Numbered from the stretch's first letter, positions 30,090 to 39,100 are shown. The stretch: DNA of 42,398 bases from Hymenobacter psychrophilus (GCF_900107135.1 NZ_FNOV01000015.1:26431-68828); one strand, 5' to 3'. Numbers and translations are program-made. Notes: generated by a model from the sequence alone, not told the origin.

Positions 30090-31235
30090 CTATTGATTGA
30101 GGTAAATGGATTTGAGCTGGTAGGTGCCGGCGGTGACCACCCGGTCGTTTTCGTTGACCTGGCCCTGCACCAGCACGGTCTGTTGGCCGTTGACGGCGCC
30201 GGGCTGCACGTAGCGAATCTTGAAGCGCTCGGGCTCGGTATGCACGAACACCACGGGCTTGCCGTTGAGGTCGGTGATGGCCGAAGTGGGCACTACCAGC
30301 TGCGGCGTACCGCCGCCGGTCTGGCCCACCACCTGCACGTTCACGGCTTGGCCGGCGCGGTAGGCGCTGCCCTCCTGGGCATCGAGCTCCAGCACCAGCT
30401 GCCGGGCCTGGTTCACGGGGTTCACCACATTGCTGAACACCACGAGACTGGCGGGTACGCCGGCCTGGCCCTGCAGGCCCTCCACCCGGAACCGGGCACC
30501 GGGCGTGACTTTGGCCAAGTCCTGGGCAAACACCTGGGCCTCCACGCGCAGCTTGCCGGGGTTGATGACGCGGAACAGCTCGTCGCCCTGGTTGACCTGC
30601 TGGCCCACGGCCAGGTTAAACACGTCCACCGTGCCGCTAACCGGCGAGGTGATACTGACGCGGCGCTGGCCGGCCTGCCCGTTCTGGATGCCGGCGTTCT
30701 GGCGGGCCTGGCGCAGGCGCAGCTCGGCAGCCACCACGTCCTTGCGAGCGGCGATGTCGGCAATACTCTGCAGGCGGGCGTAGTCCTGCTGGGCGGCGCG
30801 CAGCTCAGCCTGGGCATTGGCCCGCTCGGTGCTGAGGCCAATTTGCTGGGTGGCATCGAGCGTCTGCTCAATCACGGCCAGGGTCTGCCCGGCGCGCACG
30901 GCCTTGCCCACCTGCGCGGACAGGCTCACGATGCGGCCCGTCTGGGGCACCACCACGCGGCCTTCGCCCCCGGCGGCCGCCGATACCGTGCCGTAGAGCG
31001 TGGCCCGGCTGTAGGTAGTGGAGAAGGCGGCCAGGTTGGTGCGTACCTCGAACAGGAACTGGCTTTCTTTGGGCAGCAGCACCTCGTCGGTGAGGGCCAC
31101 GCCGGTGCTGGCCTTGGCCTCGCCGCCGTGGTCTTCGCCGCCGTGCGCCTGCACCAGGCCCGGGGGAGGGAGCAGCACCGTCAGGACCAGTCCCGCGGCG
31201 GCCGTGGCCGCCAGGAATTTATGCTTGGTTTTCAT
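30090..31235 (-). CDS. cusB: RND efflux membrane-fusion protein (CusB-like)
   Basis: This 381-residue periplasmic adaptor links the RND pump to the outer-membrane channel. After a signal peptide (about 1-30) comes HGGEDHGGEAK, a His-rich stretch that could bind metal. GRIVSLSAQVGKAVRAGQTL (about 107-126) is the first biotinyl-lipoyl half, a coiled hairpin with many Gln/Ala follows (about 130-190), and VFNLAVGQQVNQGDELFRV (about 210-228) is the second lipoyl half. The C-terminal beta-barrel and membrane-proximal domains look complete. It follows the 209-aa accessory gene by 12 bp. Confidence 0.9.
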   Translation of the reverse strand: MKTKHKFLAATAAAGLVLTVLLPPPGLVQAHGGEDHGGEAKASTGVALTDEVLLPKESQFLFEVRTNLAAFSTTYSRATLYGTVSAAAGGEGRVVVPQTGRIVSLSAQVGKAVRAGQTLAVIEQTLDATQQIGLSTERANAQAELRAAQQDYARLQSIADIAARKDVVAAELRLRQARQNAGIQNGQAGQRRVSITSPVSGTVDVFNLAVGQQVNQGDELFRVINPGKLRVEAQVFAQDLAKVTPGARFRVEGLQGQAGVPASLVVFSNVVNPVNQARQLVLELDAQEGSAYRAGQAVNVQVVGQTGGGTPQLVVPTSAITDLNGKPVVFVHTEPERFKIRYVQPGAVNGQQTVLVQGQVNENDRVVTAGTYQLKSIYLNQ

Positions 31236-31247
31236 ATCGGGGGAGCA

Positions 31248-31877
31248 TTAAGGGAAGGGGGTGCGGCGGCTGGCGGTCAACGCCTGCTCCGAGGTTTGCA
31301 GCACGGGCTCCGGGGGCTGGCGCCGGCGGCGCAGAAGCAGGGCCGTGAGGCCGATACCCAGCACAAAGGCCCCGGCCAGGGCCAGAATGGTTTTCCAGGA
31401 CGAAAACAGCGACGGGGCCGCGGCGGGGGCAGTGGCCGCCACGGGCAGCTTCTCCCCGACCTTGATGCCTTCAAGCAGCAGCAAGTCGGCCGTCTCGCCG
31501 GCCACGACGTTGAGGGCAAAGCTGTAGGCCTTGTTGGCCGGAAACTGGCCTTCCACGAGGTACACGCCCGGCTCCTGCTCGGTCACCGCCCACTTTAAGT
31601 TGGCATCTTCCGGGGTGGTGAGCGTGAGCCTGGCGCCCTTAACGGGGGCGTTGGTGGCGTAGTCCGACAGGAACAAGCGCAAGTCGGCGGGCTTGCCTCC
31701 TTCCAGGGGCTCGTAGCGCAGCAGCGCCTCGAACTGTTCCGAGAGCGCGGCCACTGAAAACGACGTCGCGCCGGCCGCGGTGCCCGATTTGGGCCCGTCG
31801 CCGTGGTCTTCGCCCCCGTGGGCGTAGGCCGTGCCGCTTAGCAGCAGGCCCAGCAGCAAAATCAGGAGTTGTTTCAT
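31248..31877 (-). CDS. Periplasmic accessory protein with His-rich lead and TM anchor
   Basis: This 209-residue protein has a signal peptide (MKQLLILLLGLLLSGTAYA), a His-rich HGGEDHGDG segment like that in CusB, an immunoglobulin-like beta domain (about 40-130, with LRLFLSDYATNAPVKGARLT and PGVYLVEGQFPANKAY), and one transmembrane helix near residue 165-182 (TILALAGAFVLGIGLTALLL) followed by an Arg-rich cytosolic end. It is probably anchored in the inner membrane. It sits between CusC and CusB, 12 bp from the CusB gene, so it is a likely subunit or metal-handling partner. I know of no defined function. Confidence 0.8.
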   Translation of the reverse strand: MKQLLILLLGLLLSGTAYAHGGEDHGDGPKSGTAAGATSFSVAALSEQFEALLRYEPLEGGKPADLRLFLSDYATNAPVKGARLTLTTPEDANLKWAVTEQEPGVYLVEGQFPANKAYSFALNVVAGETADLLLLEGIKVGEKLPVAATAPAAAPSLFSSWKTILALAGAFVLGIGLTALLLRRRRQPPEPVLQTSEQALTASRRTPFP

Positions 31878-31889
31878 GATGGTTGACGG

Positions 31890-33137
31890 TTATTCGCCCC
31901 GCAGGTAGTTAAGCTCGACCAAAGCTTGGCGGTAGTCGCGGATGGTGGTCAGGTAGGTATTCTGGATGGCAAAGGCCTGGTTCAAACTCAGGATGAGTTG
32001 CAGGTAGCTCACTTCCCCGGCCCGGAACAGGCGCTGCGACTGGCTGATGATGGCCCGCGACTGCGGCACGCCGGTCTGCTCGTAGTAGCCCAGCGAGGCC
32101 GAGAACTTGCGCGTGTCAGCCAGCGCCTGCTGGTACTGCGAGCTGAGTTCCAGCCGTTGGGCTTGCAGCTGGTAGCCGGCTGCCTGGGAGCGGGCGGTGG
32201 CTGCCTGCAGCTGGGAGCGGTAGGTCCAGAACCAGATGGGTACCGACACGCCGAACTGAAAGCGGTACTTCAAAGCGGAATTCTCAAACGCTTGGTTCTG
32301 ATAGCCCACCGTCAGTGCCGGCGTGCGGCGGGCCCGCACCAAACTGATGCCCGACTGGCTGAGCGCCACATTCTGGGCGGCGGCGGCCAGCGTGGGGCTG
32401 CGCACCAGGGCCGTGCTGTCTTCGGCGGGCAGGCCCGCGAGTAGCGCGGTGCCGGTTTGGGCCAGCTCCGTGCCGGTGCGGCCCAGGTCGGTGCTGGTGG
32501 CCAGGGCTTCGTTGGGCCGCCCCAGCAGCAACCCCAGGCGGCGCTGGGCGGCCTGCCGGTCGGCGGTGGCCTGCTGCAGCTGCACACTCACCTGCCGGGC
32601 TTCGGCGTCGGTGCTGATGCGCTGCAGCGAGGTGACTTCGCCGGCCGTGAACAAGCGCTCGGTGGCCAGGCGCAGCACCCGGAACAGGCTGTCCTGGTAG
32701 GTGAGCTGCCGCACCTGGGCCTCGGCAAACTGCAGCGCTAGGTAGGCCAGGCGGGTGTCGCGCAGCACGCTAGCCCGGCTCACGTCGCGGTTGCGCTCGG
32801 CCAGGGTGATGCCGGCTTGCGCCACTTTAGACTGCTGGCGGTACACGTTGGGCAGGTCGATGGTTTGCACCACGCCCGGGGCCCACATCTCGCCCGTGGG
32901 CGCCGAGAACAGAAAGTCCGGGTTGGCCGGCGCGAACGAGCCGCGCTTGAGGGCCCGCTGCTCCTCGATTTCGCGGTCGGACTGGCGCAGCCGCGGGTGC
33001 CGGCGCAGGGTCTGGGCCTCGGCGCTGTCTAGGCGCACGACGGTTTGCGCGCGCACCGCCGCCGGGCCCAGACCCAGGAGTACCAGGGTCAGCAGCAGCA
33101 GCCGGCTCGCCGCATGTTTCATTTTCAAATACTTCAT
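31890..33137 (-). CDS. cusC: TolC-family outer-membrane efflux protein (CusC-like)
   Basis: This 415-residue protein forms the outer-membrane channel of the efflux system. After a signal peptide (about 1-30) it has two OEP repeats with long heptad-rich helices: LRQSDREIEEQRALKRGSF (about 45-63), TSLQRISTDAEARQVSVQLQ (about 168-187), and in the second half ARSQAAGYQLQAQRLELSSQ (about 318-337). The final LNQAFAIQNTYLTTIRDYRQ is typical. Starts at 33137 and 33122 are both possible. The accessory gene follows in 12 bp. Confidence 0.9.
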   Translation of the reverse strand: MKYLKMKHAASRLLLLTLVLLGLGPAAVRAQTVVRLDSAEAQTLRRHPRLRQSDREIEEQRALKRGSFAPANPDFLFSAPTGEMWAPGVVQTIDLPNVYRQQSKVAQAGITLAERNRDVSRASVLRDTRLAYLALQFAEAQVRQLTYQDSLFRVLRLATERLFTAGEVTSLQRISTDAEARQVSVQLQQATADRQAAQRRLGLLLGRPNEALATSTDLGRTGTELAQTGTALLAGLPAEDSTALVRSPTLAAAAQNVALSQSGISLVRARRTPALTVGYQNQAFENSALKYRFQFGVSVPIWFWTYRSQLQAATARSQAAGYQLQAQRLELSSQYQQALADTRKFSASLGYYEQTGVPQSRAIISQSQRLFRAGEVSYLQLILSLNQAFAIQNTYLTTIRDYRQALVELNYLRGE

Positions 33138-33209
33138 ATAGTCAGGTTAAGGCCAGTCATAGGGCCGCCCACCGTTGCAGCAGCAGACGGCCCAAGACGG
33201 AGAAAGGCC

Positions 33210-33226
33210 CGGACGCACTGCGTCCG
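33210..33226 (-). repeat. Hairpin in the CusC leader
   Basis: CGGACGC and GCGTCCG form a 7-bp stem with a 3-nt loop 16 bp past the stop of the upstream gene. On the minus strand GGGCCTTTC follows, so it could be an attenuator or partial terminator inside the operon. Confidence 0.5.
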
Positions 33227-33241
33227 AAAAACAGGCTCCGC

Positions 33242-33796
33242 CTAGGCTTTTTTGACCAGGGCCATGCCGCACTTCGGGCACGCGCCCGGCTTGTCGCTGG
33301 CGCTGCCTTCGCACTGCATGGGGCACTGGTAGGCGGCGCTCACGGCTTTGCCGGTTTTAGCCGCTGCGTCAAGCTTTTCGAACCGGGCCGACAGCGACTT
33401 GCCCTGGGCTTTGAGGCTGACAATGGCCGTGCGCACGGTGGTGCCCGCTGGAACCTGCGCCACAAGGTGGTCGCCGGTGAGCTTGAAGGCGGCAGTGCTG
33501 GTTTTGCCGGCCGTGGTCAGCAGCATCACCGAGCCGGTGGTGCCCGTGGGGGCCATGGTGGCTTCGTTGGCGTCGAGCAGGTACACGTGTACTTCGCCGG
33601 CCTGCTGCACCAGCTCCAGGTGGTAGGCGCCAGCCGTGCGCACCACGCCGCCGTGGGGCGACTGGTGGGCGTGGGTTTCGCCGGCCGCTTTATGGCCGTG
33701 GGCGGCGGCGCCGGGCTTGTGGCTGTGCTGGGCCTGGGCCGAGAAAGAAGCAGTGGCCACGAGGGCGGCGGCGAGCAGAATCTGATAAATCTTCAT
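33242..33796 (-). CDS. Secreted heavy-metal-binding-domain (HMBD) protein with His-rich lead
   Basis: The start is ATG 33794-33796 (MKIYQILLAAALVATAS), giving a signal peptide and 184 residues. The mature N-terminus is His-rich (HSHKPGAAAHGHKAAGETHA). The middle has a beta fold resembling copper-binding periplasmic domains (GAYHLELVQQAGEVHVYLLD). The end contains a Cys/Met motif CPMQCEGSASDKPGACPKCG (about 159-178), the heavy-metal-binding domain seen in CusB-type proteins (normally Y-x-C-P-M-H-P-x-x, then P-G-x-C-P-x-C-G-M). It may hand metal to CusB. Confidence 0.85.
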   Translation of the reverse strand: MKIYQILLAAALVATASFSAQAQHSHKPGAAAHGHKAAGETHAHQSPHGGVVRTAGAYHLELVQQAGEVHVYLLDANEATMAPTGTTGSVMLLTTAGKTSTAAFKLTGDHLVAQVPAGTTVRTAIVSLKAQGKSLSARFEKLDAAAKTGKAVSAAYQCPMQCEGSASDKPGACPKCGMALVKKA

Positions 33797-33844
33797 GGGG
33801 AAGGGGAAAGTGAGTTGCGAGAAAAAAGCAGGTAGCACGGAAGG

Positions 33845-34546
33845 CTACATTTTGTCGGCGTTGTTAGCGTGCCAGGTCTTGAAGGCGTCAATTTCCTTCT
33901 GCTGGGTGGCTATCATCTTCTCGGCCATGGCCTTGAGCTTGCTGTCTTTGCCGTGGGCCACTTCGGCTTTGGCCATGTCCATGGCGCTCTGGTGATGGGT
34001 GGTCATCAGCATGTTGAAGTTCATATCCGGGTTGGCCACCGTTTTGGGCGTGTTCGTCATCATGGTCGTCATCGACATCTTCATCTGGGCCGTGAACGGG
34101 TCGTTCGGGTCCTGGGGCTGGTAGTTGGTCGGGGCATTGTCGAGGCGGGTGGCCACGGCTTCCAGCTCCCCGATTTCCTGCTGCTGGTCGGCCTTGATTT
34201 TCTCGGCCATCTGGCGCATGGTGGCGTCTTTGCCGTCGCGCAGCTGAATGTCGGCCATGGCCACCGCGCCTTTGTGATGCTCGAGCATCATGTGGGCAAA
34301 GTCGTGGTCGGTGTTGCCCTTCATTTTCATGGCGTCCATTTTGGCCATCATCTCATCCATTGAGGCGTTCAGAGGCGAGGTGCCGGCTGTGGCGGCATTG
34401 CCCATGGCAGAATGGTCCATAGCTGTCATATCGCCGGCCGCGCCGGTTTCGGTGGCGGCGGTTTCCGTAGTGGTTTTGGTGTCGCAGCTGCTCAGCAACA
34501 GGGTGCCGGAACACAGCAGGGCGCAAAAAATGGCTTGGGTTTTCAT
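33845..34546 (-). CDS. DUF305 lipoprotein
   Basis: This 233-residue protein starts with a lipoprotein signal (LLCSGTLLLSSC, Cys at about 20) and a Thr/Ala-rich linker containing a few Met/His residues. Two DUF305 halves follow: HDFAHMMLEHHKGAVAMADI (about 80-99) and NFNMLMTTHHQSAMDMAKAE (about 175-194). It is 48 bp after the stop of the 319-aa lipoprotein gene and 49 bp before the HMBD gene, so it belongs to the efflux operon. It probably binds copper at the outer membrane; the exact role is unknown. Confidence 0.88.
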   Translation of the reverse strand: MKTQAIFCALLCSGTLLLSSCDTKTTTETAATETGAAGDMTAMDHSAMGNAATAGTSPLNASMDEMMAKMDAMKMKGNTDHDFAHMMLEHHKGAVAMADIQLRDGKDATMRQMAEKIKADQQQEIGELEAVATRLDNAPTNYQPQDPNDPFTAQMKMSMTTMMTNTPKTVANPDMNFNMLMTTHHQSAMDMAKAEVAHGKDSKLKAMAEKMIATQQKEIDAFKTWHANNADKM

Positions 34547-34604
34547 GAGTTTGAGGGATTAGGGCAGGAAAAACGAGTGGGAAAAGCGCGGAGAACCGGG
34601 CTGC

Positions 34605-35564
34605 CTAGCTGGCGGCCGGGCCTTTCACATTAATGGTAAAGTCGCCGGTGTGAATTTTGCCGGCGTGGTTGAACTGCAGGAACACGCGGTACAGGCCGGG
34701 GGCTTCGAAGTTGGTGTTGAAGCCAATGGCGGGGCCTTTGTCGGCCTGGTCGTTGGGGTGCACGTGCAGGTAGCGCTCCGTGTCCTCGCTGATAACCACC
34801 ACGTGGCCCAGCGCGCCGAGGTAGTTGTCGAGGTCGGTGACAGGCTGGCCGTCCTTGCTAATGGTGATTTTCATGCCCAGCAGCTGGCCCGTGTTCAGCG
34901 GCTTGTCGAACGCCAGGGTGGCCGAGTAGCCGTCCTTTTCCCACTGCATGTCGTCGTTCTTAAACTTGACCGGCGCATAGGTCGGGCCCTTCACCGAAAT
35001 AGGCTGGCGGCCCAACTGATGGCCCGAGCCCGTGGGCGTATAGTCCTGAAACAGCACGTAGTCACCACCCTTGGGGAAAGTGTAGTTGACTTTGTAGTTG
35101 CCCTGGGCCGTGTACTCGGGATGCTCGTGGTAGAACTGGCCCAGGTCTTTGCTCACGATGATGAGGTGAATTTTCTTCTCGTGCACCACGGCCAGCGGGA
35201 CGGGCGCCGCCTCATTGCCAACTTCCTGCGGCGTGAAGGCCAGCTGCGAAGGTTGGCCGGCCGTGAGCTGCATGGGCTGCGGCTCAAACTTCATGGCGTA
35301 GGACTTACCATTGGCAACTTGGTCGTTGTGTTCGAGCTTCATGCCGCACTTGGGGCACGTCTCCCCTTCCTTGGTGCTGGTCACCTCCGGGTGCATGGGG
35401 CAGGCGTAGGTGTGGCCGCTGGCGTGGTCGGCCGTGCCTTCGGCCGGCCCATCCGTAGGGGTCGTAACGGTTTTGGTGGCGCTGCTCGACGCGGAATCGG
35501 ACGAGCAGCTGGCCACGGTTAACAGGCTGGCCAGGGCCAGCAGGGAAATGGGTATGCGGAACAT
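34605..35564 (-). CDS. Lipoprotein with HMBD and large periplasmic beta domain
   Basis: The start is ATG 35562-35564 (MFRIPISLLALASLLTVASC), a lipoprotein signal with Cys at residue 20; the longer frame adds 63 low-quality residues. The HMBD follows at about 48-80: YACPMHPEVTSTKEGETCPK then CGMKLEHND. The remaining 230 residues form a beta-rich region with many His (VHEKKIHLIIVSKDLGQFYH, GHVVVISEDTERYLHVHPND) and end in IHTGDFTINVKG. The region matches periplasmic domains often attached to copper-efflux adaptors. It probably captures Cu/Ag for the Cus pump. Confidence 0.85.
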   Translation of the reverse strand: MFRIPISLLALASLLTVASCSSDSASSSATKTVTTPTDGPAEGTADHASGHTYACPMHPEVTSTKEGETCPKCGMKLEHNDQVANGKSYAMKFEPQPMQLTAGQPSQLAFTPQEVGNEAAPVPLAVVHEKKIHLIIVSKDLGQFYHEHPEYTAQGNYKVNYTFPKGGDYVLFQDYTPTGSGHQLGRQPISVKGPTYAPVKFKNDDMQWEKDGYSATLAFDKPLNTGQLLGMKITISKDGQPVTDLDNYLGALGHVVVISEDTERYLHVHPNDQADKGPAIGFNTNFEAPGLYRVFLQFNHAGKIHTGDFTINVKGPAAS

Positions 35565-35629
35565 AAAATGAGGGTTGGGTGAGAAAATGGGGTGGGGCGC
35601 CAGCATCGGCGACCCCGGCGGCAGCTGCG

Positions 35630-35761
35630 TTAGGCCTGCCACTGCTGCCAGAGCACGAAGCCCAGGGCGGCCGCCAGCACGGCGTAGAGCAGACCCGTGA
35701 GCAGCCGGCGCAGCGGGCCGCGGGGTGGCGGGCCGGCGGCCGGTTCGCAACAATCTTTCAT
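35630..35761 (-). CDS. Small membrane protein with N-terminal CC, 43 aa
   Basis: The start is ATG 35759-35761. The product is MKDCCEPAAGPPPRGPLRRL followed by one transmembrane helix (TGLLYAVLAAALGFVLWQQW). The adjacent Cys pair at residues 4-5 could bind metal at the cytosolic face. It lies between the His-rich protein and the 319-aa lipoprotein on the same strand. The gene is short, but composition, position and the Cys pair support coding. The function is unknown. Confidence 0.65.
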   Translation of the reverse strand: MKDCCEPAAGPPPRGPLRRLLTGLLYAVLAAALGFVLWQQWQA

Positions 35762-35892
35762 TGCGGAGCAGGGTAAACCCGGAAGATTAGGGGGGAGAAA
35801 TAGCCGGCTTAAGCGGCGCGACGGGCAAACGAAAAGGCCCGCCCCGGACACAGCATAGCTGTGCCGGCGCAAGCCTTAGCGCGTCGGAGCAA

Positions 35893-36399
35893 TCAGACAG
35901 TCAGCGACTGGATGAAAATGCGGATGTCGGGTATTTTGGGTTTCAGCTGCCGGCGGGCCACCAGCAGCACGGGCCGCGTGCGGTCCCATTGTTGAAAGCG
36001 GACCACCAGGGCCAGCGGGGCCGGGGGCAACGCCACCGGCATAAACGTTATCTTCTCGATGCCAGCTTTCGGTGGGTGCGCCAGCGAAGCCCACACGGCA
36101 GCGGCATCGTCCTCGCAGCAGGCTCCTTTAGCGCCGTGCTTGTGCGAACCCGGCGTTTGCTTATCGTCGTGCTGGTGTTCGTGCTTGGCGGTAGCGCCGT
36201 GTTCTTTGCCGTGGGAGTGCGGCACCTGGTGCTCGTGCTTGTGCGCTGGCGTACCGGCCGGGTGCTTGTGCTGCTGTCCGACGGCCGGCGTGGTGGGCAT
36301 GGCCAGCGCGCAGACGACCTGCCCAAAGAACACGTTGAGGAAGACCACCAGCAAGGAGGCCGCCATCGTGCGTCGGGAATAGGTCTTAAGTCGGAACAT
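35893..36399 (-). CDS. Secreted His-rich protein, first gene of the Cus operon
   Basis: This 168-residue protein starts MFRLKTYSRRTMAASLLVVF, a signal with a twin-Arg-like n-region (SRRT), then CALAMP. Residues 40-95 are very His-rich (HKHEHQVPHSHGKEHGATAK, KHEHQHDDKQTPGSHKHG) and include a CCEDD segment, which suggests buffering of Cu or Zn. The last 70 residues resemble no family I know. It is the first gene after the -7 promoter at 36416, and eleven more minus-strand genes follow. An internal ATG at 36363 is an alternative start. Confidence 0.75.
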   Translation of the reverse strand: MFRLKTYSRRTMAASLLVVFLNVFFGQVVCALAMPTTPAVGQQHKHPAGTPAHKHEHQVPHSHGKEHGATAKHEHQHDDKQTPGSHKHGAKGACCEDDAAAVWASLAHPPKAGIEKITFMPVALPPAPLALVVRFQQWDRTRPVLLVARRQLKPKIPDIRIFIQSLTV

Positions 36400-36415
36400 T
36401 GGTACGAAGCAACGA

Positions 36416-36423
36416 CAAAATTA
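36416..36423 (-). promoter_or_regulatory. -7 promoter element of the Cus operon
   Basis: TAATTTTG on the minus strand is a perfect TAnnTTTG, 17 bp before the ATG at 36399. GTTG lies 22 bp further upstream as a weak -33 element. The 367-bp gap 36400-36766 holds this and the divergent operator for the P-type ATPase. Confidence 0.6.
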
Positions 36424-36658
36424 TTCGAAAGGTTTGAAAGGCCCGCAACGCGCTTGCCTCCTTCCTGCGGCCAGACAGCTTGAGCGGCCCATGTTCTACC
36501 AAACTGAAAATGCGGGTTTCAGGGCGGTAACCGGCCCTGGAGCCCACCCGCCAAGCCCTTGCCCAATTTGCTCACTACCCTTCGGCTCTGGAAATCTTAC
36601 AAGCCCAGCGGCCTAATCATGTACAACTGTGGCAGAATGTTGGCCTCGGCCAGGAATG

Positions 36659-36684
36659 TTGCAAGCGCTACGCTCAATTCTACA
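36659..36684 (+). promoter_or_regulatory. Candidate copper-regulon operator, copy 6
   Basis: The plus-strand motif begins TTGCAAGC, has CAATT at the same position as copies 2 and 4, and ends in CTACA. It lies 82 bp upstream of the copper ATPase start. Confidence 0.5.
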
Positions 36685-36766
36685 CATCTATTGCCAACCG
36701 AAAGGAGTTTAGTTGGTGTTGATAAGACGTCAGCGGTTTGCTGCTTCGCCCTGTACCTTACTACTT

Positions 36767-39100
36767 ATGGAAACCATTCATCCTCACCATCCAGCTCCGG
36801 CGGCGCCCGTGGGTCTGCCCCCGGCGCCGGCCGCCGGCACCGAAACGGCGACCCTCAACATCGAAGGCATGACCTGCGCCTCCTGTTCCAACTTCGTGGA
36901 GAAGGCCCTGAGCCGCACGCCTGGCGTCAAAAGCGCCACGGTAAACCTGGCCAGTGAAAAGGCCACCATTGAATACCTGCCGGGCCAGATTGACCGCGCC
37001 GGCCTGAAAGCCGCCGTGGAGCAGGCCGGGTACGGCGTGCACGAGGCCAACCCCGCCGTGGCCGCCAACGTGCTGGCCTCCGACGAGGAGCTCGACGCCC
37101 GCAAGGCGGCCGCTTACGCGAACCTGAAGCGCCGGTTTCAGGTGGCCGTGGTCTTGGCGGTAATTGTCATGGTATTGAGCATGCTCATGCTTTGGCCCGC
37201 GATGATGAGCCGTATTTCAACGCCCATTCTCAACTACGTACTCTTGGCCCTGACCCTGCCCGTGCTGCTGTACAGCGGGCGCGAATTCTTCGTTTCGGCT
37301 TGGAATGGGTTTATGCACCGCACCGCCAGCATGGACACCCTGATTGCCGTGGGCACCGGCGCGGCTTTCCTCTACAGCCTGGCCGCGACGCTGATTCCTG
37401 ACTGGTTCATGGGGCACGGCATAATGCCCGAAGTCTATTACGATACCACGGCCACCATCATTGCCCTGATTCTACTCGGCAAGGTGCTGGAAAGCCGGGC
37501 CAAGTCCAAAACCTCGGCCGCCATCAAGGCGCTGATGGGCTTGCAGGCCAAAACAGCCCGTGTGGTGCGCAACGGCCAGGAGCTGGACATCCCCATCGAG
37601 CAGGTACTGGTGGGCGACGAAGTAGTGGTGCGCCCCGGCGAAAAGGTGGCCACCGACGGCCTGATTCTCACCGGCCGCTCGGCCGTGGACGAGAGCATGC
37701 TTACCGGCGAGAGCCTGCCGGTTGAGAAGAAGGAAGGTGACAACGTGTTCGGCGCCACCCTCAACAAAACCGGCTCCTTCCGTTTCCGCGTGAGCAAGGT
37801 AGGCGCCGAAACCATGCTGGCCCAGATTGTGAAGCTGGTCGAGGAAGCCCAGGGCAGCCGCGCCCCCATCCAGCAGCTGGCCGACAAGGTCAGCGCCGTG
37901 TTCGTGCCCGTGGTCATCATGATTGCCATTGCCACGTTCGTGCTCTGGTTTGACTTTGCCCCCGAAGCGAGCCGCGTGCCGCTGGCGCTGGTCAATTTCG
38001 TGGCCGTGCTCATCATTGCCTGCCCCTGCGCGCTTGGGCTGGCCACGCCCACGGCCATCATGGTCGGCACGGGCAAAGGGGCTGAGTACGGTGTGTTGAT
38101 TCGCAACGCTGAAGCCCTGGAAAAAGCCGAGAAAGTGACCACCGTGCTGCTGGATAAAACGGGCACCATCACCCGTGGCGAGCCCGCCGTGACGGACTTC
38201 GTGCCCACCAACGGCGACACCCCCGCCCACCTGCTGCCCATATTGGCGGCAGTGGAGCGGCAGAGCGAGCACCCTTTGGCCGAAGCCGTGGTGCGCTACG
38301 CCGATAACCAGGGTAGTGCGCCGCTAGTGGCCACCGCGTTTCAGGCCTACGAAGGCCGGGGCGCCGGCGCCACCGTCGACGGACAAGTGATTCTGCTCGG
38401 CAATCGGCGCCTGCTCAGCGAAAACAACGTGGTGCTTTCCAACGATACCGAGCAAGCCGCGGCCCAACTACTGGGCCAGGCGAAAACCGTGCTCTACGCC
38501 GCCATCGGCGGGCACGTAGCCGCCCTGATTGGGGTGGCCGACACGGTGCGCGAGTCTAGTCTGGCGGCCATTCAGGCCCTGCAGGCCGACGGAATCGAAG
38601 TGGTGATGATGACCGGCGACAATCAGCAGACGGCCGCCAAGGTGGCCGAGCAGGTGGGTATTAAACGCTACTTCGCAGAAGTGCTGCCGGCCGATAAGGC
38701 CAGCAAGGTGAAAGAGCTGCAGGCCGAGGGCCGCGTGGTGGCCATGGTGGGCGACGGCATCAACGACGCGCCGGCTCTGGCGCAGGCCGACATCGGCCTG
38801 GCCATGGGCGGCGGCACCGACGTGGCCATGGAAGCGGCCGGCATCACGCTGATGCGCTCGGACTTGCAGGGCGTGGTCACGGCCATCGACCTCTCCCGCC
38901 AGACCATGCGCACCATCAAGCAGAACCTGTTTTTTGCCTTTATCTACAATACGCTGGGCATTCCCATCGCGGCCGGGCTGCTGTACCCGTTCACGGGGTG
39001 GCTGCTTTCTCCTATGATTGCCGCGGCGGCCATGGCCCTGAGCTCGGTGTCGGTGCTCACCAACTCGCTGCGTTTGCGCGGCTATCAGGCCAAGGCCTAA
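36767..39100 (+). CDS. copA: Cu(I) P1B-type ATPase
   Basis: The start is ATG 36767 (METIHPHHPAPAA), as the longer frame begins in the leader. The 777-residue protein exports Cu(I) from the cytoplasm. It has one N-terminal HMA domain (GMTCASC, residues 34-40), the transport motif CPCALGLATPTA (about 419), the phosphorylation loop DKTGTITRGE (about 462), the hinge MVGDGINDAPAL (about 660), and TM7-TM8 motifs YNTLGIPIAAG and MALSSVSVLTNSLRL that mark P1B-1 (Cu+) specificity. The His-rich first 15 residues may also bind metal. Cupredoxin and regulator genes follow on the same strand. Confidence 0.94.
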   Translation: METIHPHHPAPAAPVGLPPAPAAGTETATLNIEGMTCASCSNFVEKALSRTPGVKSATVNLASEKATIEYLPGQIDRAGLKAAVEQAGYGVHEANPAVAANVLASDEELDARKAAAYANLKRRFQVAVVLAVIVMVLSMLMLWPAMMSRISTPILNYVLLALTLPVLLYSGREFFVSAWNGFMHRTASMDTLIAVGTGAAFLYSLAATLIPDWFMGHGIMPEVYYDTTATIIALILLGKVLESRAKSKTSAAIKALMGLQAKTARVVRNGQELDIPIEQVLVGDEVVVRPGEKVATDGLILTGRSAVDESMLTGESLPVEKKEGDNVFGATLNKTGSFRFRVSKVGAETMLAQIVKLVEEAQGSRAPIQQLADKVSAVFVPVVIMIAIATFVLWFDFAPEASRVPLALVNFVAVLIIACPCALGLATPTAIMVGTGKGAEYGVLIRNAEALEKAEKVTTVLLDKTGTITRGEPAVTDFVPTNGDTPAHLLPILAAVERQSEHPLAEAVVRYADNQGSAPLVATAFQAYEGRGAGATVDGQVILLGNRRLLSENNVVLSNDTEQAAAQLLGQAKTVLYAAIGGHVAALIGVADTVRESSLAAIQALQADGIEVVMMTGDNQQTAAKVAEQVGIKRYFAEVLPADKASKVKELQAEGRVVAMVGDGINDAPALAQADIGLAMGGGTDVAMEAAGITLMRSDLQGVVTAIDLSRQTMRTIKQNLFFAFIYNTLGIPIAAGLLYPFTGWLLSPMIAAAAMALSSVSVLTNSLRLRGYQAKA

